64,000 bases of DNA from Armatimonadota bacterium (GTDB lineage: Bacteria > Armatimonadota > Fimbriimonadia > Fimbriimonadales > Fimbriimonadaceae): positions 286,667 to 350,666 of the forward strand of contig DAIDHV010000001.1 in NCBI GenBank assembly GCA_027451905.1, written 5' to 3'. This document shows positions 1-8,131 of the stretch, one piece after another. Under the pieces are notes generated by a model. The model made no database searches and was not told the origin of the DNA. It saw nothing but the letters and a program-made list of their open reading frames with translations. Within the stretch, counting starts at the first letter, position 1. The number at the start of each line of letters is the position of its first letter. A program made the translations under genes and the position numbers.

Positions 1-1356
1 GTGAATGTGATCTCCACCATCACCGATGGCTATGACGCAGGTGGCAGAAAGGTCAGCCAGACAAGGGATGCTAATACAACTTTGTATTCTTATGATGCCA
101 TCAACCGTCTCACCGGCCAAAGCCTTTCTGGTGCGGCTGCAACCTACAGCTATGATAATATTGGCAACCAAACCCTAAAGTGGCAAGAAGGCTCTAGCCC
201 GATGACAATGAGTTATGATCCTGCCTCTCGGCTGACGACGATGGTTCAGGGTAGCAATACGACCACGTATGGGTATGACAATAATGGCAATACGACCATT
301 GAGTCGATCCCTGGTGGCTCGACTTATTACGCGTACGATTATGATCCTAGGAATCGTTTGACCGCGTATAATCTGGAGACCGGTGGCAGTACCTTGCCAA
401 TTGCGACGATTTCCTATGATGGAGACGGGCTGAGGCGAACCAAATGGGCGAGTTTAAACGTAACAACCTATATCTGGGATGGAGTGGATTATTTGGCAGA
501 GGAAACCGGAGCGGCCCTTGATGTAGTTTATGCAACTGTGAATGGGCAATTGGCTGAAGAGAACAGGGGTGGGACGGTGACCGAATATGTTCCTGACACC
601 TTGGGATCGGTGATCCAAACCACAAACGCCTCCGGAGCCCAAACTTCTTCTGCCTATTACTGGCCCTATGGAGAAACTAGAACTTCCACCGGAACTAACC
701 CCAGCCCGTGGAACTTCGTGGGCACTTTTGGCTACTACATGGATTACCCCAGCCTGGCAAGTGGCCCGCCGCAAAGATATTACATTCGCGCCAGAGACTA
801 CCGCCCCGATCTCTCCCGCTGGCTCACCACCGACCCCCTCTGGCCAATTGAGGCTTCTTATAGCTACTCGAACCTAGACCCCGTTGGTCTGCTGGACCCT
901 TCTGGGGAAAAATGCCGATCTTTTGTCACTCAGCTAAGCGACCATAGCTGGAAAAAGGTTACAAACTGCAATCGAAGGGAGTATCTGGTATTCCACCTAA
1001 CCTTTCCATGCATGAAGATCGACCCATATTTTTGCTTCCCTCCATTTATACCGGGTCTGTGCCATGAAACCATATCAATTCCATGCGACATCACTGACAT
1101 TACGACAGAGTATCACATAAGCAGGGTCTCGAGGGACAAATTACAGGGGCTGTGCGATCTCTACAGTGGCTTTGGAGTTGCGGCGTGTGTCAGAGCTGGA
1201 GGGGGGCCACTTTGCTTGTTACTACCCGTCCTGTGCTTTCTCGGTCACAACTCTTGCGTCAACCCCGATGGGAGCCAGTGCTTTAAATTTAGGTCGAGGT
1301 TTAATCCCTGTATGTGGCAGGGCGGGCCGGGTTCTGGGTTCACGGGTTGCTGTTGA
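1..1356 (+). CDS. Rhs/YD-repeat protein, 3' part with Cys-rich tip 1 (partial at left edge)
   Basis: C-terminal part of a large Rhs-family wall- or secretion-associated protein; the frame is open at base 1, so the true start lies outside. Residues 1-290 carry YD-type repeats (SYDAINRLTG, YGYDNNGNTT, ISYDGDGLRR) ending in the Rhs-associated core signature RYYIRARDYRPDLSRWL and DPLWP. After a DPSG motif (about residue 300) the sequence changes to an unrelated tip of about 150 residues with 15 cysteines, while the core has none. In the family, the core forms a shell around a variable C-terminal toxin. The tip matches no toxin family I recognise, so toxin activity is inferred. This is the only copy whose core continues upstream, so it is the likely expressed one. 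It ends in a TGATG overlap with the next gene. Confidence 0.85.
   Translation: MNVISTITDGYDAGGRKVSQTRDANTTLYSYDAINRLTGQSLSGAAATYSYDNIGNQTLKWQEGSSPMTMSYDPASRLTTMVQGSNTTTYGYDNNGNTTIESIPGGSTYYAYDYDPRNRLTAYNLETGGSTLPIATISYDGDGLRRTKWASLNVTTYIWDGVDYLAEETGAALDVVYATVNGQLAEENRGGTVTEYVPDTLGSVIQTTNASGAQTSSAYYWPYGETRTSTGTNPSPWNFVGTFGYYMDYPSLASGPPQRYYIRARDYRPDLSRWLTTDPLWPIEASYSYSNLDPVGLLDPSGEKCRSFVTQLSDHSWKKVTNCNRREYLVFHLTFPCMKIDPYFCFPPFIPGLCHETISIPCDITDITTEYHISRVSRDKLQGLCDLYSGFGVAACVRAGGGPLCLLLPVLCFLGHNSCVNPDGSQCFKFRSRFNPCMWQGGPGSGFTGCC
328..444 (+). repeat. Rhs core direct repeat, copy in full-length gene
   Basis: 117 bases identical to 3750-3866 and nearly identical to 5822-5929 (one A/G change, diverging after CTGAGG). 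Such long identity among otherwise diverged core copies is a likely site for homologous recombination that would swap tips. Confidence 0.9.
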
Positions 1357-1751
1357 TGGTCCTAAGAATAAAACGACTCACTTTAGTGCTTGCATCGGCA
1401 ATTTGCTACTATGCTATGTGCCTGCGTTATGGTCAAGCGGTTTCAAAGGGGCAGATGGGAACCCTGATCAGTATCATCCTCTATGTGATCGGCATAATAC
1501 TTTTTAGCACCGTTTGTAGCCAATTAATTAAGCGCTGGGACATTAAGCAGGTCAGCACCTATCGCGCAGCCTATTATCATGTAGGTATGAGCAATGCGGC
1601 GTTGGTTTGTTGCGCCACCTTTAAGTTGCAATGGATGGCTCCATGCTTTCTATTGACTTTTGTCTTTGCCATTCCTTTTATTGGTGATTATTTGGACAAG
1701 GGTCTTCCACCTCTTGGTAGGTCAAGGGATAAGATTCGGGTATTTTACTAA
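1356..1751 (+). CDS. Small multi-pass membrane protein, candidate immunity protein for tip 1
   Basis: Unrecognised 131-residue hydrophobic protein with about three to four predicted membrane segments (for example LTLVLASAICYYAM, LISIILYVIGIILF, ALVCCATFKLQWMAPCF, FLLTFVFAIPFI). The start is taken at the ATG that shares its A with the upstream stop codon (TGATG), although the frame is open further upstream; this is a typical translational-coupling geometry. Position directly after an Rhs tip and membrane nature suggest an immunity protein protecting the inner membrane, or blocking a toxin that acts there. Function is inferred from location only. Rhs core homology resumes at the base after its stop codon. 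Confidence 0.6.
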   Translation: MVLRIKRLTLVLASAICYYAMCLRYGQAVSKGQMGTLISIILYVIGIILFSTVCSQLIKRWDIKQVSTYRAAYYHVGMSNAALVCCATFKLQWMAPCFLLTFVFAIPFIGDYLDKGLPPLGRSRDKIRVFY

Positions 1752-2500
1752 ATGCTATCGATGGGCGGTTGGTGGAAAAGAATCGAGGTGGAACGGTGAC
1801 TGAATACGTCCCTGACACCTTGGGTTCGGTGGTGAAGACTACCAATTCCTCGGGTGGCATCACTTCAACCATGACCTATTGGCCGTATGGTGAAATAAAT
1901 ACGTCTTCCGGATCTAACCCCAGCCCATGGAACTTCGTCGGCACCTACGGTTACTATTTAGATTCAGGTCAGCTAGGCTCGCCTCGTTACTACATCCGAG
2001 CCAGAGACTACCGCCCCGACCTCTCCCGCTGGCTCACCACCGACCCCTTGTGGCCAAATGAGGCAAGTTACACCTACGGCGGAAGCCCCGTTTTACTTAT
2101 TGACTCGGACGGCGAGCGCCCTTGCACTCCAGGTGAGGTCGGCTACTGCCGCAGCAAATGCGACTCGATGCAGTTGAAATATGGTGATTGCCAAGTGGGA
2201 TGTGTGTTCTGGTTTTGGGCAGCCGTCGAGTGCATCTGCGATTGCCCAGTCCCACCCAGGGCGGAAGGCACAGCGCTCAGCCAAGGTCTTAGGTTTGCCT
2301 CAAGTAAATTCGGGAAGTGTAGATTCAAGAAGACTGGAGGCGAAACCGAGTCTTTGATTTGCGAAGGTGGTACGCACCAAACATGGGCCTACAGTTGCGG
2401 GCCCAAGCGCCGCGCAGTTACGGTTAGTGTAACCTGTTGCTACTGCAGAACTGGCAGTGGTGGCCAGAGCCTAAATTGCTTCTTCACTGTAAAGCCTTAG
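1752..2500 (+). CDS. Orphan Rhs core 3' fragment fused to Cys-rich tip 2
   Basis: Rhs homology starts directly after the TAA of the preceding gene, in the core section equivalent to NGQLVEENRGG, and runs through RYYIRARDYRPDLSRWL and DPLWP. It then switches to a new tip of about 130 residues with 15 cysteines, including CRSKCDS, CICDC and CCYC. The earliest in-frame start is a TTG at 1769, giving 243 residues; no ribosome binding site is evident and the upstream core is missing. It therefore looks like a stored or displaced cassette that becomes expressed only after recombination with a full-length core. The tip has no similarity I can see to tip 1. Toxin function is inferred. Confidence 0.7.
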
Positions 2501-2514
2501 CCCGAAAGTCAGCC

Positions 2515-3570
2515 ATGCCTATCAAGTACGAGTTTATTTATGAGGTTGGCGTCGGCACACAGATCAGGCGGGTGCTTGCAGAAGATGGCGAACAAGACCG
2601 ACCGCTCGAAGCGTTTACGCAAGCCAAGAGTTTTCCGCAAGTGGACGGGATTGTTACTTGGCTGGTCTTTCTTGCAGATGTGCCCTCCAACGAGCTAGCG
2701 CTCGTTTTCAGATTCCTTCTTACAGCAGATCGGCTTGAATTCGATGGTTGTTCAAAACGATTTGTCGAATCTGTCTTGGGAAGGGGCGCTATGGTTCGGC
2801 ATTACGGAGAACGCTGGTCTTCGTCGGGGGTAGCTACGCCAAAGATATTAACACCTGACTCGCAGAAACTGGACGGACCTGGCAAGCATTTCGATTACGC
2901 ATCGCTAAGGTTTAAAAATATCTCCGTATGTAAAAGTTTGCAAAGTATAGTGACTAAGGCGGAGTCCGTTTCGATTCAGTCCGCAGACCCAATTCTTGCG
3001 GCCACCTTGGTTGCCGATTGCAAATATTTTTTCGGTAGGAAGCTGCCCAGTCTGTTGACTCCACAAGTGCAACTAGCGGCGCAACTGGGTCCTGACTGGA
3101 TTAGTGTGCTGGCGAGTTGGCCAAGCCTCAAACACATAACAATAGAGTCGACCTCTATAACGCCGGACGCCTTAAAGCGGCTTGCCAATCTTAGAATAAG
3201 TTCTTTGCACATTTCTGGAAGATTGGTTCCGGGATGCGAAACTAAGGGAATTACAAGGAGCAAAACCCAAATTAGAAGCCTGAAACTCTTAGGGCTGACA
3301 GGCGATGACCGGGGTGTTCTGCGCAGGATCGTTGGCAAGTCCCCCGACTTGATAGAACTTTGGTTGCCAAAGCGCTATGATCTTGGGCAACTCAACTTAA
3401 GTAGAAACGAAGCCCTTAAATTCGTCGCCCTGTACGGAGCTACACTTATTAGGCATACAACCTTAAATTGCGTGCCGCAGGTAAAATCCGTCATTATTTT
3501 CCACTCGACAAAGGTAGCTTTCCAGACTGCCAAGCGAGTTTTCCCAAATGCCGAAATTTCCGAATCGTAG
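2515..3570 (+). CDS. LRR-like protein, candidate immunity protein for tip 2
   Basis: Unrecognised 351-residue soluble protein. The ATG at 2515 is chosen because it lies just after the preceding stop; the frame is open upstream but overlaps the Rhs tip. The C-terminal half shows leucine-rich-repeat-like spacing, with short beta-strand phrases such as LKHITIEST, ISSLHISG, IRSLKLLGL, LIELWLPK and LKFVALYG at roughly 23-30 residue intervals. No signal peptide or membrane segment is visible, so it should be cytoplasmic. LRR-like folds bind proteins, which fits a neutralising partner. Other genes in this position are unrelated in sequence, as expected for cognate immunity genes. Assignment is positional inference. 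Confidence 0.6.
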   Translation: MPIKYEFIYEVGVGTQIRRVLAEDGEQDRPLEAFTQAKSFPQVDGIVTWLVFLADVPSNELALVFRFLLTADRLEFDGCSKRFVESVLGRGAMVRHYGERWSSSGVATPKILTPDSQKLDGPGKHFDYASLRFKNISVCKSLQSIVTKAESVSIQSADPILAATLVADCKYFFGRKLPSLLTPQVQLAAQLGPDWISVLASWPSLKHITIESTSITPDALKRLANLRISSLHISGRLVPGCETKGITRSKTQIRSLKLLGLTGDDRGVLRRIVGKSPDLIELWLPKRYDLGQLNLSRNEALKFVALYGATLIRHTTLNCVPQVKSVIIFHSTKVAFQTAKRVFPNAEISES

Positions 3571-3584
3571 GGCGCCAGTCGGGT

Positions 3585-4751
3585 GGCAACCAAACCCTGA
3601 AGTGGCAAGAAGGGTCTAACCCAATGACAATGGGCTATGATCCTGCCTCCCGCCTGACCACGATGGTTCAGGGGAGCAATACGACCACGTATGGGTATGA
3701 CAACAATGGCAATACGACCTTTGAGTCGATCCCAGGAGGTTCAACCTACTACGCGTACGATTATGATCCTAGGAATCGTTTGACCGCGTATAATCTGGAG
3801 ACCGGTGGCAGTACCTTGCCAATTGCGACGATTTCCTATGATGGAGACGGGCTGAGGCGAACCAAAATCACTCAAACAAACGTTACTACCTATATCTGGG
3901 ATGGGGTGGATTATTTGGCGGAGGAATCTAGCGGGTCGCTTGACGTTATTTATGCAACCATGAATGGGCAGTTGGTGGAAGAAAATCGAGGTGGGACGAT
4001 TACGGAATATGTTCCTGACACATTGGGTTCGGTTATTCAAACCACTAATGCATCGGGAACCCAAACGTCTTCGGCGACTTATTGGCCGTATGGTGATACC
4101 CGCACCAGCACAGGCACCAATCCAAGCCCCTGGAACTTCGTTGGCACTTATGGTTACTACGTGGACTCCGGCCAATCAGGATCGCCGAGATACTACATCC
4201 GTGCCAGAGACTACCGCCCCGACCTCTCCCGCTGGCTCACCGTCGATCCATTATGGCCGAAGCTGGTAGCCTACCTGTACTGCCTAGGGGACCCAGTAAC
4301 AGACATAGACCCCCTGGGAATGTTCACTAAAGCGGAGTGCCGGGCTGCCTGTGTGATGCTAAAACCGAAAGATCGAGGAGCTTGCAAGAATGTTTGTAAA
4401 GAGTTAGATGGAAATTCGTGCCAGCAATTACATAACATGTGTGAACATGGAAACCGGCACCACGAAAGCCGCTTTGATCGGAAAGTTTGCTGGGCAGTTT
4501 ACCAAGTCCTTTGCGGCGAAGTTACTGCGCCCGAGTATAATCCGGTGAAGAGTTTCATTTGCTCACCCCACCCGGTGGTCCTACCACTTCCAGCAGGAGG
4601 CGGAAAAGGCGTATTGCGACCTATTGCCGAGGGCGGCGGAGCAATGGTTGCTTGCTGGTGTGCTTGGGAGGGTGTAAAGTGGGTCGTGGCTATTTGCACC
4701 ATTCCAGAAACCTGCGGCAGCAGTTTGGCGGGTGCAGCCGCCCTACCCTGA
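3585..4751 (+). CDS. Orphan Rhs core 3' fragment fused to Cys-rich tip 3
   Basis: Rhs homology begins about 15 bases after the previous stop, at the section GGNQTLKWQEGSNPMTMGYDP, and includes a longer stretch of YD repeats than the cassette before. The core ends at LSRWLTVDPLWP and IDPLG. The tip is about 145 residues with 13 cysteines (ECRAAC, CKNVC, ACWCAW) and a hydrophobic end. The frame is open upstream to 3468, but that part overlaps the LRR-like gene out of frame; the first ATG inside the homology is at 3624. No clear ribosome binding site is seen, consistent with a silent cassette. Bases 3750-3866 are identical to 328-444 of the first copy. Confidence 0.7.
   Translation, partial: GNQTLKWQEGSNPMTMGYDPASRLTTMVQGSNTTTYGYDNNGNTTFESIPGGSTYYAYDYDPRNRLTAYNLETGGSTLPIATISYDGDGLRRTKITQTNVTTYIWDGVDYLAEESSGSLDVIYATMNGQLVEENRGGTITEYVPDTLGSVIQTTNASGTQTSSATYWPYGDTRTSTGTNPSPWNFVGTYGYYVDSGQSGSPRYYIRARDYRPDLSRWLTVDPLWPKLVAYLYCLGDPVTDIDPLGMFTKAECRAACVMLKPKDRGACKNVCKELDGNSCQQLHNMCEHGNRHHESRFDRKVCWAVYQVLCGEVTAPEYNPVKSFICSPHPVVLPLPAGGGKGVLRPIAEGGGAMVACWCAWEGVKWVVAICTIPETCGSSLAGAAALP
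3750..3866 (+). repeat. Rhs core direct repeat, copy in orphan 3
   Basis: Identical over 117 bases to 328-444. Sequence diverges sharply after the last base, where the first copy encodes WASLN and this one ITQTN. Confidence 0.9.
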
Positions 4752-4773
4752 AATGCATGCTACGTAATCACCT

Positions 4774-5670
4774 ATGAAAGTCATCAAGTTCGAGAAGTTC
4801 CACTCAAAGTTCCGTAGTCGTCTACCTGAAGAAAACGCTGAGTTTTACGGCTGTTCCTTCAAAGGGGCGAATCTAGTATGTAGTCAGTTCCGCAACTGTA
4901 AGTTTTTTACCTGTGATTTCTCGGATGGACGGCTCCTCGGCACTGAATTTTGGAACTGCAAGTTCGAAAACTGTTTATTTTGTAGAACTCTTATCAGCGA
5001 GCGATCTTTGTTGCCAGAGCAACTAGCGGGTGCGGAGGGCCTTATTTTCCTTCCTAAGAGGGGCAAGCCGCAACTGGACGGAGTGAAGCTTGACAAGGCG
5101 TACTTGGCTGCCTACTCCCTTCGAGGTGGTTCAGGCCACTTCGCCAACTTTTCAGGTGTTACCTTTTACTCTTTTTCAATGACGAATACGAAACTCTTTA
5201 ATGCCGATTTATCCGAAACGGTATGGAAGGACTTTAAGCTTAGTGGATGCGACTTTTCAGGCTCCAACCTTTCCCATTCTTGCTTTAACGGAGGGAGGCT
5301 TAAAAAGTGTATTCTTGGCGGGGTAGATTTTGCAGGGACTCTGGTTAGCCAAGAGTGTGAAGTTGACGATAGTGCTAGGACCGATATCCTGGTGGGCGGC
5401 GGTGCTTTTGTTGGCCCTGGAAAAGATCTGCGAGGTCTGGATTTACGGCGGTCTGTCCTGCAAGACCTAGACCTGGGCGGCGCGGATTTATCCGGTTGCG
5501 ATCTTCGACACGCGTATATTGGAAATACATCTCTTAGGGGCGCCAAACTGTTCGGTTGCAAGCTACAAGGCACACGCATTACACGCCGCTGTCTTGACGG
5601 TGCGCTTTACGACGCCACCACGATGTCAGTTGCAAAGGTGCTTGAGGACGAGCCATATTGGAGAAACTAG
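4774..5670 (+). CDS. Pentapeptide-repeat protein, candidate immunity protein for tip 3
   Basis: 298 residues with two blocks of pentapeptide repeats of the A(D/N)LXX or F-centred type: residues about 22-75 (FYGCSFKGANL, CKFFTCDFSDG, CKFENCLF) and about 120-280 (KLFNADLSETV, GCDFSGSNLSHS, GADLSGCDLRHA, SLRGAKLFGC). The family folds into a right-handed quadrilateral beta helix; some members mimic DNA and protect gyrase. There is no signal peptide, so it should act in the cytoplasm. It starts 22 bases after the tip 3 stop. The immunity role is inferred from position. A gyrase-directed partner toxin is possible but nothing in tip 3 shows it. Confidence 0.75.
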   Translation: MKVIKFEKFHSKFRSRLPEENAEFYGCSFKGANLVCSQFRNCKFFTCDFSDGRLLGTEFWNCKFENCLFCRTLISERSLLPEQLAGAEGLIFLPKRGKPQLDGVKLDKAYLAAYSLRGGSGHFANFSGVTFYSFSMTNTKLFNADLSETVWKDFKLSGCDFSGSNLSHSCFNGGRLKKCILGGVDFAGTLVSQECEVDDSARTDILVGGGAFVGPGKDLRGLDLRRSVLQDLDLGGADLSGCDLRHAYIGNTSLRGAKLFGCKLQGTRITRRCLDGALYDATTMSVAKVLEDEPYWRN

Positions 5671-5706
5671 CGACAAGGTGGCTTGTACGTGAGTTTGGTC
5701 AAGGAG

Positions 5707-6916
5707 CTATGATCCTGCCTCTCGGCTAACAGCCATGATTCAAGGCAACAATTCCAACACATACAGCTATGACAACAATGGCAACACGATATCGGAAACG
5801 ATCTCGGGGGGCTCAACCTACTACGCGTACGATTATGATCCTAGGAATCGTTTGACCGCGTATAATCTGGAGGCCGGTGGCAGTACCTTGCCAATTGCGA
5901 CGATTTCCTATGATGGAGACGGGCTGAGGAGACCCAAATGGGCGAGTTTAAACGTTACAACATATATCTGGGATGGGGTGGATACTTTGGCGGAGGAATC
6001 GGGTGGTTCCATTGGTGTGGTGTATGCGACCGTGAATGGGCAGTTGGTGGAAGAAAATCGGGGAGGGACGGTGACGGAGTACGTTCCAGATACCTTGGGC
6101 TCGGTTATTCAAACCACAAACGCCTCCGGAACCCAAACTTCTTCGGCGACTTATTGGCCGTATGGTGAAATAAATACGTCTTCCGGATCTAACCCCAGCC
6201 CATGGAAGTTTGTTGGAACTTACGGTTACTACATGGATTACCCGAGACTGGCGAGTGGCCCGCCGCAAAGATACTACGTCCGCGCACGTGACTACCGCCC
6301 CGACCTCTCCCGCTGGCTCACCGTCGATCCCTTGTGGCCAGATGAGGCTTCATACATGTACGTGAACGATGGACCGAACTTGACTTTTGATAGAAATGGT
6401 AAAGGCTCATCAGACGTCATGGGAGGGAACTTTGGCAATTGTTCTGTGCGAATTTGCAGTCTGTACGGGTTTGCCGGTGGCCCCGGGCTCGTAGGTACCT
6501 TGAAGAACATCATTGTAGGCCAGGTGCCAACACATAGGTTTCTATGTGTGACCGGTCCCCATGGCGGGTGCCAAGGCGGGCTCTATCCCGGGAAGCGCCC
6601 CAACTCTGACAGGTGGACGAACGGTTGGGCTCCAGGGCACGTCGAATCAGACAAATGGAACCCTTGCGGCGGCCGAAATTCAGCAGGAGACCTGGTTGGC
6701 TGCAAAATCGTAAGCACGGACTGTAATTTGGCAAGTTTTGCCTGCGAGTGTCTTCGGACGGCAGCTAGTCGACACCCTCTGTACTTCTTCCCCATTAACA
6801 CCTGCTATTCATTTCCGTACGACGTGGTGTCATGCGCATGCGACAAACTTCCCCCTGGTCTAGATATTCAATGCAGGTTTAAACTTAACTCTGGCAGCTA
6901 CGAGATCACAAAGTAA
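5707..6916 (+). CDS. Orphan Rhs core 3' fragment fused to Cys-rich tip 4
   Basis: Rhs homology resumes about 36 bases after the pentapeptide gene (YDPASRLTAMIQGNN); the first ATG in frame is at 5735, giving 393 residues. The core runs to RYYVRARDYRPDLSRWL and DPLWP, then a tip of about 185 residues with 13 cysteines. The tip holds HRFLCVTGPHGGC, GWAPGHVESDKW, STDCNLASFACECL and NTCYSFPYDVVSCAC, a spaced His/Cys pattern that could be a catalytic or disulfide framework; I cannot assign a fold. No ribosome binding site is obvious, so it is probably silent. Bases 5822-5929 are almost identical to the matching part of copies 1 and 3. Confidence 0.7.
5822..5929 (+). repeat. Rhs core direct repeat, copy in orphan 4
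   Basis: Matches 328-435 over 108 bases with one substitution (Glu-Thr to Glu-Ala codons). Beyond it the sequence again resembles copy 1 (WASLNVTTYIWDG) more than copy 3, which points to mosaic exchange between copies. Confidence 0.85.
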
Positions 6917-6920
6917 AAAA

Positions 6921-7331
6921 ATGCAGAGTCTCGGACAGGTGAAAAGTTGGCCAGCTACTATTTTCCGAAGGCGGAGGGCTTTTGGCTGCGCGCTTACCAC
7001 TGTTGGGGTTTTCCTCCTCTTTACGTGGTGGCCGTACCATATGGAGTCAGTGATTGATTACGACTCTCATATCGTGGTAAAAATGTACGACGATCAGGAG
7101 CAAAACACACCAATAGGGACGGTTGCCACCAAGACCGGACAGGTTGCTTTGGATAAACTAGCGAAATCACAGGGTAAGGTGCAAAAGTTTATCCACGTCC
7201 GCTCCTACGCCGACTTCTTTCTTGAGCCAACCTTGCACGTATTTAAGGTAATGCGAGGCGGAAAGTGGGAGTACGAACTATCTGTGGTTAGTCACTCTAA
7301 GGTCACCTTTGTCATGGTAACGAGCGGTTGA
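6921..7331 (+). CDS. Single-TM protein, candidate immunity protein for tip 4
   Basis: Unrecognised 136-residue protein that starts four bases after the tip 4 stop. One hydrophobic segment at about residues 22-37 (GCALTTVGVFLLFTWW) follows an Arg/Lys-rich N-terminus, so the remaining 95 residues probably face the periplasm. That soluble part is beta-rich in appearance and has no recognised motif. A membrane-anchored periplasmic domain could neutralise a toxin entering from outside. Its TGA overlaps the TTG start of the next Rhs fragment by three bases. Function is positional inference. Confidence 0.5.
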   Translation: MQSLGQVKSWPATIFRRRRAFGCALTTVGVFLLFTWWPYHMESVIDYDSHIVVKMYDDQEQNTPIGTVATKTGQVALDKLAKSQGKVQKFIHVRSYADFFLEPTLHVFKVMRGGKWEYELSVVSHSKVTFVMVTSG

Positions 7332-8131
7332 TTGCCCAAAGCGATCCCCTTGGCTACTTAACCAGCTACGGTTACGATTCCGCTGGTGTGGCAGGCGGCC
7401 CGCCACCCAGATACTACATCCGCGCCAGAGACTTCCTTCCCGACCTCTCCCGCTGGCTCACCACCGATCCCTTGTGGCCAGATGAAGAGCGTTTCAATTA
7501 CGCAATTGCGTGGCCGATCCTACTTATAGATCCGTCCGGTTCACAATCCCATAGTCACGGTAGGGGATCGGATTTTTGTAAAAAGTTTCCAATCTTTTGC
7601 CCACCTAAGCCTCGGCCTAAGCCGGTGGGAAAGCCCGGCATTCCTTCCTCGGGAGGCGTCCAATCACTTTGCAAATCGCTAGGTATAAAGTGTCCACCAG
7701 GCTTTCGGCTACCTGGTCCGCCTCATCCCCCGCGCCCAGGGCACCGAGTCCCAGCACACCCCGCTCCAAGGTCGGCACCTTGGTACCAGGCTCTATTCTG
7801 TGACTTTTTCCCTCAATATGCACCGCCTGACATTCCAAAGCCTACTGACAGCGGTTCTTCGGACCTATGCAAGGACCTCTGTTCCACCCTCGAATGCACT
7901 CTTACGGGGCCAGCGCAATCAATCTGCGTTGCAGGTTGCGAAAAATTATACGATTGTGATCACCTCGTCCGTGGGCTCCCGAACGGCATTCTGATAGGAA
8001 AGATGTGCAGGGGCCAGGTCACAATCGACCTTTCCGATTGTTGCGACAAAGAGTGTAGCAAATGGACGGGTGCTTCGTATGACAGTTGCCACAACTTCTG
8101 TCTCTACGGGGGAGCCATGCGTGGTTCGTAA
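7328..8131 (+). CDS. Internally deleted orphan Rhs core fused to Cys-rich tip 5
   Basis: Starts at a TTG overlapping the previous stop codon. The first residues (AQSDPLGYLTSYGYDSAG) belong to an earlier YD-repeat section of the core and then jump directly to PPPRYYIRARDFLPDLSRWL, so several hundred bases of core present in the other copies are missing here. The tip, about 200 residues, has a proline-rich stretch (for example PPHPPRPGHRVPAHPAP) and 17 cysteines, including CKDLCSTLEC and CCDKECSK. It overlaps the start of the next gene by about 11 bases. Probably a decayed or stored cassette; toxin function is inferred. Confidence 0.65.
   Translation: MIAQSDPLGYLTSYGYDSAGVAGGPPPRYYIRARDFLPDLSRWLTTDPLWPDEERFNYAIAWPILLIDPSGSQSHSHGRGSDFCKKFPIFCPPKPRPKPVGKPGIPSSGGVQSLCKSLGIKCPPGFRLPGPPHPPRPGHRVPAHPAPRSAPWYQALFCDFFPQYAPPDIPKPTDSGSSDLCKDLCSTLECTLTGPAQSICVAGCEKLYDCDHLVRGLPNGILIGKMCRGQVTIDLSDCCDKECSKWTGASYDSCHNFCLYGGAMRGS

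Noticed and set aside
3468-3584. Native N-terminus of the third Rhs fragment at 3468
   Set aside because: That part overlaps the LRR-like gene in another frame and has no Rhs similarity; homology begins only at about 3585.
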